DNA from: Dugong dugon
Lineage: Eukaryota > Chordata > Mammalia > Sirenia > Dugongidae
NCBI GenBank assembly: GCA_030035585.1
Contig: CM057464.1
Span: forward strand, 73,020,919 to 73,084,918
Length of the DNA stretch: 64,000 nt
Direction: 5' to 3'
A model generated the notes under the pieces. The model saw only the letters and a list, made by a program, of their open reading frames with translations, did not search any database and had not been told where the DNA came from. Position 1 is the stretch's first letter, and each line of letters starts with the position of its first letter. This document shows, piece by piece, positions 55,281-64,000 of this stretch. The position numbers and the translations under genes are program-made.

Positions 55281-56595
55281 CACCTGCATACTGCACAGCA
55301 AGAGGATCTTTCTTATTAACCACAGTCCCTTTATTTCAATAGCCATCGTTCCCATTGACTGATTAGATAATGAAAACCTTTTTGTTTTTAGTTTTTATTA
55401 GCTGTCAATAATTTAAAAGCATTTTATTTTTTTTATTTTCATTTATCACCTATGACTCTCTGAGGAAGGATTTTGTGAAGCATAGACATAGTATGGAGCA
55501 GAATACAAATACAAATTTGCATGAATTTAAAAATAGTCCACAAGAAATTTTGGGTCTTTGGCGAGCTATTTTGCATTATGTCCCTAGGCCACCAGGGGCA
55601 GCGTTTACTCTCCTCTGCCAGTGGATGTCCTCAGGGGCAAAGTCTGAGCAATCCCATTCTGAGGTTTCTCCTACAGCCCTGTGGGTGTAACTGGGGGCAA
55701 GCGTCAGAGTCCATGTTAGCTCCCCGGTGAGCTTCTCTCTTTACATTGCCCTTCACAGCCTCATCAGAATACACAGCCACCAGGGCTCCAAGAAAAGGGT
55801 AGCATACAGCAAATAAGTTTTGATGGGTGTGGAGAAGAAACTTAAAAAGTGAGTCAGCAGTAGTGTGCATCCTAGCTAGTTAGGGACTAACCTAGGACTA
55901 AGGAGTTGCAAACTGGGAGTGTGGAGAGTCACTGGGAAAAAAAAAAAAGACTATACCTCACTATCTTGAATATAAGCCCCTGATGAAATAAAAAGTCCTT
56001 CTGTTTGTTTTTAATCAAACAGTGGTTCTACTATGGCCAAAAAGAAGAGAACAGGGTAGCTTGATTTTTTTTTTTTTCTTTCCATTCTTACTGGGTAGAT
56101 CAGACCTGAGCACTTATTTCACCACTAACTTTTATTTTCAGAGTTCTTCTATTTTATTTCCTTTCTATAATTTAAATCCATATACTTTCTCTTGAAATAG
56201 AATTATGAAGCTGTTCTTTTGTGGCTATGTTTGTGGAATAAAATTAATATTTAATGCAAAATAATATTGAGAGAATACCACTGAATGTAAAAATATCTCT
56301 TAAAAGTGAAATTTAATTTCTCTTTCATTTGTATAAAATATCAGATTATTTCCTCTCCCTTAAAATGAATTACATTATCTTGATGAGTTTCATTATTTCT
56401 AGGAAAAGTTCTTCAAGGTCGAGCTCTATAATTTCTTGTTGATTTTATTTTCTTATAAAAAAGCAATACAGACTCATTATTTTTTATTTATAAAATATGT
56501 AACAGTTACAGAAGACAAGTAAAAACTACCCACAATCCTCAGTAAGAAATAACCACTATTTATAGTTTAGTTGATATCATTTATAATTTATACAT
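55281..56595. other. Unassigned sequence
   Basis: The part at 55570-55800 is less AT-rich (CACCAGGGGCAGCGTTTACTCTCC) but its overlapping frames on both strands lack any domain or splice-like context I would trust. The rest is AT-rich. Confidence 0.45.
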
Positions 56596-56641
56596 TATAG
56601 GGTCGCTATGAGTGGGAATTGACTTTACAACAATGGGTTTA
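56596..56641 (+). mobile_element. AfroSINE tail fragment
   Basis: TATAGGGTCGCTATGAGTGGGAATTGAC then CAATGGGTTT: only the SINE end is present, 15 bp ahead of a complete copy. Confidence 0.85.
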
Positions 56642-56655
56642 ACCTACTTAAACAA

Positions 56656-56871
56656 GGATCCCTGGTGGTGCAGTGGTTAAGCACTCAGCTGCTAACTGAA
56701 AGGTCGGCAGTTTGAACCCACCGGTCGGTCTGTGGGAGAAAGATGTGGCAGTTTGCTTCCATAAAGATTTACAGCCTTTGAAACACTATGAGGCAGTTCT
56801 ACTCTGCCCTATACGGTCACGAGGAGTCGGAATTGATTCAACGGCAACAGGTTTGGCTTGTTTTTTTAAAA
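56656..56871 (+). mobile_element. AfroSINE, long form
   Basis: GGATCCCTGGTGGTGCAGTGG, head AGGTCGGCAGTTTGAACCC, complete centre AAAGATGTGGCAGTTTGCTTCC..AAAGATTTACAGCC, tail GGAGTCGGAATTGATTC, end GGTTTGGCTTG and T run. Confidence 0.95.
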
Positions 56872-57918
56872 ACGGTGTTGGGTGACTATGTTCACAGATT
56901 TCTTAACAAAATTACTTGTCTAGCAACTGTAAAAAACGTTTTTGCAAATCAGTCTTATGATACTTGCCTTAGATCCTCCAAGAAGGGTGTCAACATGTCA
57001 TTTATCCTCACTATACATCTGAAAGAAAAATAGGATGTAGAAATCATATGCCTTGTTCTGGCTTAATTTGACAACTTGACTATGTAAAAATTGACTTTGG
57101 GTTCATCATTTTTGATCCCTTCATTCAGAAGAGTGAAGTTATACCTAAGAGATGTGACCAACTTATAAGAAGATTCTTAGAAAACTAATGTTGGACCCCT
57201 TTACCCATTCCCATCTCACTTGCAGTCAAATTAGTCAGCTTCAGGAGAAGCTTAGGCAACATCTTAGGAAGGAAGTTCTGGACGTTGGCATCCGCTGGGC
57301 CTTTCCCAAGGCCCCTTGTCATTTACCCAGTACAGTGATGCTGAGCCCTTATACTCTTGCGTCAGAGGCCCAGGTCTTCCCCAGCTTCCCCTGGGGAAGA
57401 ACATGGCTATTTCAAAAAACTAACCCGTGATAGCATGCTTAGTAAAAAGGCCTAAGAACTGCAGCTTATTTTCAACGTGAATTTCAATGGTGGTTTTCTG
57501 AAGAAAATGTTGTTTTGACAACTTAAATGACAGACTCAAAAGAAGAGGCGTTTCATCGAAGCTGTAGGGGAGGTCTGTACCCTGGAGAGCCAGGGGACAG
57601 GAGATAGATCAGCCCACCCAAGTCTTGCCATATAAAAACCATCTCCTTCATGTTAGGTTTCTTACAGATACTTCTGCGCCTGGCTGCTTCTGACAGAAAC
57701 AAAATTTCTACTGAGTTGATTTAATGACTTTTGACTCTATTAGAGGAGTATCAGTAAAGTTCAGTCTCTTCCTTCAGCTTCCTTTGTCTGGTGTTAGCAC
57801 TTTAACACAGAGTAGGCTGTCCTGGACACTGAGAGTTTTATCTCATTATCCATCCTTCCCTCTTTTTTTAATTAACAGAACTCTGATTTTCCTGGCCAAA
57901 CTAAAAACACACCATAGG
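56872..57918. other. Unassigned sequence
   Basis: No recognised repeat. Open frames at 57188-57430 and 57724-57939 have no domain. Confidence 0.5.
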
Positions 57919-57932
57919 TGTATATGTTACAT

Positions 57933-58144
57933 TAAATAAATAAATAAATAAAATACTGCCTTCGAGTCCAACTCACAGCGATGCTATAGGACAGTGTATA
58001 ACGGCCCCATAGGGTTTCCAAGGTTGTAAATCTTTATGGAAGCAGACTGCCACATCTTTCTCCCACAGAGCGGCTAGGGGATTCAAACCACTGACCTTTT
58101 GGTTAGCAGCCAAGCACTTACATCACTGCACCACCAGGGCTCCC
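57933..58144 (-). mobile_element. AfroSINE, long form, with target duplication
   Basis: Begins with TAAA repeats (57933-57952, reversed SINE A/T-rich end), then TCGAGTCCAACTCACAGCGATGC, CCCCATAGGGTTTCCAAGG, centre TAAATCTTTATGGAAGCAGACTGCC, and head to CCACCAGGGCTCCC. TGTATATGTTACAT (57919-57932) and TGTATGTTACAT (58145-58156) flank it. Confidence 0.95.
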
Positions 58145-58226
58145 TGTATGTTACATAGCTCTGGCCAAAGAGATGTATGCAAATAGCCACTGAGAATTTC
58201 TGGAAAAATCTTAGCTTTCTTGAGAT

Positions 58227-58389
58227 TAAAAAAAACACAAACTGTTGCCCTTGCATTGATTCTGACTCATAGCAACCCCATAGGACAGTGTAGAACTGCC
58301 CAGAGGGTTCCCAAGGAGTGGCTGGTAGATTCAAACTGCCAACCTTTTGGTTAGAAGCCAAGCTCTTAACCATTGCTCCACCATGGCTC
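58227..58389 (-). mobile_element. AfroSINE, short form, with target duplication
   Basis: AACTGTTGCCCTTGCATTGATTCTGACTC, GAGGGTTCCCAAGGAGTGGCTGG without the centre, head CCTTTTGGTTAGAAGCC. CTTGAGAT flanks it exactly (58219-58226 and 58390-58397). Confidence 0.95.
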
Positions 58390-58881
58390 CTTGAGATAGG
58401 AACCACCCTTTTCTCCTTATTACTGCCTTCTTCTTCCTGGGGATGAAGTAGTTATTTTGGAACCCTGAGGATGAAATCTGCATACTAAAGGTGGGAGAGA
58501 AGAAAAATGTAGGAGCCTTGGCTCTCTTATTGCAAGTTAGAGCCAGCCCTGGTCTATCTATTGTCCAAATTTCTCGGACATGGGAAGAAGCAACACAACA
58601 CAACACATACACACACACACTTGGTTAAGCCATTAGAGTTGTTTCTCTGCTTCATGTAGCCAAATGCAATTCTGCTGCTTGGACACTTAGTCAGTGCAAG
58701 TGAAACACATGATTCCCCACTTCTGTACACTCAGGAAATATAAGGTGAAATTTAATATTTGGTTAATCAAGAAAAATGTAACAGGCAACCCTCTTTCCAA
58801 ACTAAGCACATTCATTTCAAGGTAAAAAAATAATGTTAATTTTTAAAGTTTTGTCTCATTCTACTAGAAAAGATAACAGTT
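58390..58881. other. Unassigned sequence with CA run
   Basis: CA/ACACA-type run at 58592-58620. No repeat family or gene recognised otherwise. Confidence 0.5.
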
Positions 58882-59430
58882 AGTTATGTTGTTGTTGTTA
58901 GGTGCTGTCGAGTCAGTTCCGACTGAGAGACCCTATGTACAACAGAATGAAACACTGCCCAGTCCTGCGCCTTCCTCACAATCCTTATGTTTGAGCCTAT
59001 TGTTGCAGCCACTGTGTCAGTCCATCTTATTGAAGATCTTCCCCTGTTTTGCTAACCCTCTACTTTACCAAGCATGATGTCCTTCTCCAGGGACTGATCC
59101 CTCCTGATAACATGTCTAAAGTACATGGCATGATGTCTTGTCATCCTCCCTTTTAAGCAGCATTCTGGCTATACTTCTTCCAAGAAAGATTTGTTCATTC
59201 TTCTGGTAGCCCATGGTGTATTCAGTACTCTTCACCAACATCATAATTCAAAGGCATCAGTTCTTTTTTGGTCTTTCTTATTCACTGTTCAGCTTTCACA
59301 TGCATATGAGGCGACTGAAAATACCACGGCTTGGGTCAGGTGCAACATAGTCCTCAAAGTGACATCTTTGCCTTTTAACACTTTAAAGAGATCTTTAGCA
59401 GCAGATTTACCTAATGCAAAAGTGCTATGA
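58882..59430 (-). mobile_element. RTE/BovB-type LINE 3' end, reverse
   Basis: GTTGTTGTTGTTAGGTGCTGTCGAGTC (tail), GTCCATCTTATTGAAGATC, AACCCTCTACTTTACCAAGC, GGGACTGATCCCTCC, and the reversed C-terminal coding part (CCATGGTGTATTCAGTACTC; CAGCTTTCACATGCATATGAGG). It stops near the codons before WCWR. The forward frame 59191-59430 is antisense noise. Confidence 0.94.
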
Positions 59431-60582
59431 GAACTTTGAAGGTCCAAACATATATTTTATAGAATATTTTAAAGTTGATGTTACATTTAATGCTGCATTA
59501 AATTATGGGCCAATCATAACTTGAAGTGCTGTGTGATTCTCTTAGGGAGTGTTTGATTTAAAAAATGGATGCAGGTGCAATCAATAATGCACGTATATTC
59601 AATCAGGAATCTTGATTTTTGTATAGTTAACTGAAATCTCAGAAATTAACACACTTTTAAAATTCTGTTATGCTAAGAAACTATTTATTTCTTCATATAA
59701 ATTTATTTTTAATGTCCCTAACAATATTTTAAGAATACATGGGAAAAAAGTTCATGCTTACTCAATAGCCATCTCTCTTGCTATACAATGGAGTAACAGT
59801 AAAGCTAAAAATTCTCTTGTTCTTTGAGTCTAGAGTCAGTCACACTGTTTAGGGGACAAAAAAAAATCATTAGAATATTTATCTACTTAAAAATAGGAAA
59901 ATTTTTAGGTTAGAGAAACTCAAACATATGAAACCAATTTTGATGGAAAAGACTACTATTCACGTTTTGGACCAATTACTTGATATCTGATATTTACATG
60001 TAGTGACGTGTAGTGAATAGAGGGCCTTTATTCTTTACCATACCAGAAAACAGTATATTTGGAGGAACTGTTCCTCTAACATTCAGGGGTGTATTACCCA
60101 GTAAGCAAGGTATGTACGGGCTTACAGTAAGCAAGGTACACAGTTCCTGTTCACATTCTATCCCTGTTTTTTGCTGGGAGCACCCCAAAAAAAAAAAAAT
60201 CATAGTCTGCTGTCGTCTGGTTTGTGCATATATTAAAATTGGGTCACTTAGAATTTTCCTCTTGTATTTTCTAACTAGAGTTCAAGAAGAAGAGCCCTAT
60301 TGCTTTTCTGAGAGAGTTTAAGGTTGAAATGCTAGAGATCAAGGTCACGGGACAAGGCCCCTGGGACAGTCAACGTGAGAAAACCCAATTACCACACATA
60401 GGAAAGCAGAGACAAGAAATGGAAGAGATTCCTTCTCATTTCATTATTTGGTTATGCCAATCAATAAATTCCCTATTTTGACTAAAATTAATTTACTTTC
60501 CTATCCCTTGTAATCAAAATAGTTCTACAAAATATAATAGTGTGTTTCCCCATTTATTTAACAAAACATTTATTTAACACTA
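59431..60582. other. Unassigned sequence
   Basis: GTAAGCAAGGTA occurs at 60101-60112 and 60127-60138. A 13-A run lies at 60187-60199. No gene or repeat family recognised. Confidence 0.5.
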
Positions 60583-61607
60583 TGTTATGGGAATCCCAGA
60601 ACACTTAATTATGTTCATATGGAACCTGTACATAGACCAAGAGGCAGTCATTTGAATAGAACAACGGGATGCAGCATGGTTTAAAATCAGGAAATGTATG
60701 GATCAGGGTTGTATCCTTTCACCATACTTATTCAATCTGTATGCTGAGCAAATAATCCAAGAAGCTGATATATGAAGAAGAATGCTACATCAGGATTAGA
60801 CGAAGACTCACTAACAACCTGCGATATGCAGATGACACAACCTTGCTTACCGAAAGCAAAGAGGACTTGAAGCACTTACTGATGAAGATCAAAGACCACA
60901 GCCTTCAGTATGGATTACACCTCCACGTAAAGAAATAAAAAATCTTCACAACTGGGCCCATAAGCAACATCATGATAAATGGAGAAAAGAATGAAGCTGT
61001 CAAAGATTTCATTTTACTTGGATCCACAATCAACACGCATGGAAGCAGCAGTCAAGAAATCAATGATGTATTGCATTAGGCAAATCTGCTGCAAAAGACC
61101 TCTTTAAAGTGTTAAAAAGCAAAGATGTCACTTCGAGGACTAAGGTGCGCCTGATCTAAGCCATGATATTTTCAATTACCGCATATGCATGTGAAAGCTT
61201 GGCAAATGAATAAGGAAGACCAAAGAATTGATACCTTTGAATTACAATGTTGGTGAACAATACTGAATATACCATGGAATGCCAGAGGAATGAAAAAATC
61301 TGTCTTGGATGAAGTACAGCCAGAATGCTCCTTATAAGCGAGGTTGGAGAGACTTCGTCTCACGTATTTTGGACATGTCCTCAGTAGGGACCAGTCCCTG
61401 GAGAAGGACATCATGCTTGGTAAAGTAGAGGGTCAGCAAAAGAAAGAGGAAGACCCTCAGTGAGATGGACTGACACATGGCTGCAACAATGGGCTCAAAT
61501 ATAGCAACATTTGTGAGGATGGTGCAGGACCGGGCAGTGTTTGATTCTGTTGTACATAGGGTTGCTATGAGTCGGAACTAACTTGATGGCACCTAAGAAC
61601 AACAACA
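60583..61607 (+). mobile_element. RTE/BovB-type LINE, 3' half with complete tail
   Basis: Begins TATGTTATGGGAATCCCAGAACAC and ends GGTTGCTATGAGTCGGAACTAACTTGATGGCACC then AACAACAAC. It is the longest continuous RTE here and shows how the coding part joins the tail. Confidence 0.95.
60590..61440 (+). pseudogene. RTE reverse transcriptase remnant, badly broken
   Basis: Colinear with 6929-7768. YADD is still encoded (60825-60836), as are regions equivalent to RQGCILSP and CESWTMNK, but there are many stops and frameshifts (for example loss of a base in the GGACTATATGAAG region near 60768). No single frame exceeds 60 codons in the sense direction. Confidence 0.88.
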
Positions 61608-61619
61608 TTAATGGAAAAA

Positions 61620-61833
61620 AAGAAGCCCTGGTGGCACAGTGGTTAAGAGCTCAGCTGCTACCTAAGAAGCTGGTGGTTCAAAGCCACCAGCCAGTCCGCA
61701 GAAGGATGTGGCAGTCTGCTTCTGTAAAGGTTTCAGCTTTGGTAACCCTACGGGGAAGTTCTACGCTGTCCTATAGGGTCACTGAGTAGGAATTAACTCC
61801 ATGGCAATGGGATTGGCTTGGTTTTTTTTTTTA
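61620..61833 (+). mobile_element. AfroSINE, long form
   Basis: AGAAGCCCTGGTGGCACAGTGG, centre GGATGTGGCAGTCTGCTTCTGTAAAGGTTTCAGC, tail GGGTCACTGAGTAGGAATTAAC, end GGATTGGCTTGG and 12 T. Confidence 0.94.
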
Positions 61834-64000
61834 TGTTAGTGAAACAAAGATGATATCCAAGTTTTCCAGAACTTCTAATTTAATCAAAGAGATAAACACA
61901 TTAAAAATAACTGATATAATGTGGTAAGTGCACAATAGCAATTTGAGATGCCAGAAGAAAGGGTAATTAACAACAGATTCAGAGGTTTCAAAGATGCTGT
62001 TATATTGGAGCTGAGTCTTAAAGGAATAGAGTATGAGTGGGAAAAGGCACAAAAGCATCATGTGTAGGTAGATGCAGATACATGAAATGCAGCCACATGA
62101 GTACAGGTGGTACATTGTACTTTTGGGAGAAGAATAAGTTTCTTGGCACAGCCAAAACATGAGGTGTTTCTGTGTTAGAGGGGTGACTGGAGATGAAGCT
62201 CTAAAATGTAGATTAGGGATGGATTTACAGTACCAGATGCTCTGTGTTATGGAAATGTAGCCACTGAAGAATTTACGTTAGACAGTGGGAATGCCGTTCT
62301 ATTTTTGAAGGAAAATTCTGGTAGCCTGACAATTTAGGGGTAAATGGCAGATTGGTAAATGCATTATAAAATACAGAAGCTGGAGACAGATTCCTTTAAT
62401 AATCTTTTACATTAGTGCCTTATAAAGATAAAGGAAGCCCATAAAGATGGTAGTCACAGAATGTATTATTTCAGAATATTGGAGATAGAGTGGAGTCTAG
62501 AATTGTTTTAAGCCTCTAGTTTATTAAACGCTAGAAAAATGTATTATTTGATGAAATCCATATGGAATATGAAATAAAGTGAAAAGTATGTGGGAAAGGA
62601 TAATGAATTAAAGCTTTAACATATTCAATTGATGTACTATTGGGAACTCCAAGAGCTAATGTCCAATGAGAAGTTGGAAATACAGAATTAGAGATTAGAA
62701 GGGAGGTTAGCTAGAGATGATAGGTTGGGGATTCATTAAAGTATAAGTGAGGATGGAACAGGAAGTAATGTGGTTGTCTAGAGATAATGTATAAGATGAG
62801 AAGCCTAGAGAGCTATGGAGGACCCTACAGTGTATCAAAATCTTGAGACTATTAAAACTAAAATCAGTGAATACTATTAAAAGAGTATGGTTAACTTTTC
62901 AGGAAGGATGATGGTTGGAATCCACATTCTTGATCCTTTTTCCTTACTAGCTCCTTGCTGGGCATCTCAACAAATACAATAAGTAAATAAAATGAGTCTG
63001 GAGGGAATCATTTTGCTACCAAGACCTTGAGCTCTTTAAAAATGCGAGTAAAAAGCTTTATTGTTTGTAGGGATAGCACAGCCTGGAGTATAGACAAAGA
63101 ATTATGCCACCTGCTTGAAACCAATTGGATGAAGATGGGCCTTGCTTTCTCAGTTGCTGAGTCGTGTTCTAGACAAGCCTGTACAATCCTCTTGGTGCCA
63201 CTGGCTCAGGAAATGGTCTTGTCTTATGCACTAAACAAGTAGTGCTTGCAGTTGGAAGAAGATACCTCCGCCCCAAGAGCATTTGGAGAAGCTTAAAACA
63301 CTAACCCGTCTTTATCACATGCTTCAGTGGAAAAAGTCTCAAATTTTGTCAACTGACTTTGCACTGCCTCACAGGAAAAGGACTGTGAGGTCTCCCAGTT
63401 CCTAAAGTTTTGCTATATCCTAAGTGACCCTAACATCCTATTGTGTATAGATAATGGAGGTAACCTAAACTCACGATAAGGCAAAGAAAACCAATGATCC
63501 AGTTTAAAATACTCAGTAAAAACAGGGAAAGAGATTAAGTTGAAGAATAAGAACAGGTGGTTGCCAGTGAGGCAAAATAAGTAAAAAAGACAGGAAAAAA
63601 AACCTTGAACAAAAACGAAATTCAGCCACTCAAGAAGATGGAATTGGAGAGCAAAAAGGGCTTTCTGGAACCAAAGAAACGTGATATTTGAATAAAATTT
63701 AATACTGGAATAGAAAAGGAGGATGGTCATTTTAGTGGTCAGAAAGAATAACAGAAGAACTTTATAAAAAGACAAGAAAAATACAAAAAAAAGAAAGAAA
63801 GAAAGAAGGAAATCACAAGGGAAAAGGTATAGAGTAGGGAGGGAAAACTCAAATGCCTACAGGATCTTTAAAGATAACATAATTGTGTGAATAAGTTTAG
63901 GAATTAGGCAATAATGAGTGGTATAGACTGGTGCTGAGGTGAAGAGTCCACACGTTGCCTAGAGATATTCAAACTTAATTTTTTAAACACTCAACCGACC
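61834..64000. other. Unassigned, mostly unique; part may be an ancient repeat
   Basis: Sequence at about 62260-62830 (AATTCTGGTAGCCTGAC; CAATGAGAAGTTGGAAATACAG; AAGGGAGGTTAGCTAGAGATG) has the style of a diverged mammal-wide repeat. GAAAGAAAGAAAGAAAGAAGG at 63791-63810 is a simple repeat. Frames at 63027-63242 and 63413-63775 (reverse, hydrophobic by T-rich composition) show no family resemblance. Confidence 0.45.

Noticed and set aside
55475-55870. GC-richer overlapping frames as a host exon
   Set aside because: Frames occur on both strands, there is no recognisable domain, and the splice signals around them are unconvincing by eye.
57933-58389. Two adjacent SINEs as a CRISPR-like or tandem array
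   Set aside because: Each has its own different target duplication, so they are independent insertions.
60101-60138. GTAAGCAAGGTA repeated at 26-bp spacing as a regulatory motif
   Set aside because: Only two copies, no further periodicity; most likely a small local duplication.
63413-63775. 120-codon hydrophobic reverse frame as a membrane protein
   Set aside because: Phenylalanine and leucine richness follows from an A-rich plus strand; no start context, family or conserved motif is visible.

Overview
The window is mammalian nuclear DNA and almost certainly from an afrotherian. About two dozen tRNA-derived SINEs end in the block GGGTCGCTATGAGTCGGAAT...CGACGGCAAC, which is the AfroSINE hallmark. 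At least nine of them lack the central segment of about 45 bp. That form is reported from the hyrax, sirenian and elephant lineage, so a paenungulate (elephant-like) genome is the best guess. RTE/BovB-type LINEs whose 3' tails match the AfroSINE tails, and several copies of an ERVL-MaLR-like LTR, fit this.

I find no convincing host exon, RNA gene, CpG island or CRISPR-like array. All of the longer open frames belong to transposons. The window reads as intergenic or deep intronic sequence built from layers of mobile elements.

Layout: 0-10 kb has an old L1, paired AfroSINEs, four MaLR-like LTRs, a Tigger-type DNA transposon and an RTE LINE split into opposed halves. 10-17.3 kb has a further LTR pair, many AfroSINEs and an old L1. 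17.3-23 kb is a younger L1 that lacks the endonuclease half of ORF2. 23-30.6 kb is an older L1 interrupted by an LTR and by a 4.6-kb L1 with matching 12-bp target-site duplications, an intact 5' end and essentially no ORF2. 31.5-34 kb holds an L1 3' end and a solo LTR nested in another probable LTR. 34-37.4 kb is the longest stretch with little transposon content (two MIRs, plus a candidate conserved noncoding block). 37.4-43 kb has an ERV 5' LTR with an adjoining primer-binding site, an old L1, a perfect-looking 36-bp palindrome linked to an RTE end, and a tRNA-Gly-headed SINE. 43-64 kb has L1, L2, MIR, RTE and AfroSINE pieces separated by unrecognised AT-rich sequence.

The elements are related by machinery: AfroSINEs and the tRNA-Gly SINE carry 3' tails like those of the RTE LINEs, which presumably mobilised them. 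The L1s and LTRs are independent. Family names come from recognised sequence features, not from a library search. Boundaries backed by target-site duplications are given to the base; the others are good to roughly 10-50 bp, and old L1 limits may be off by more.
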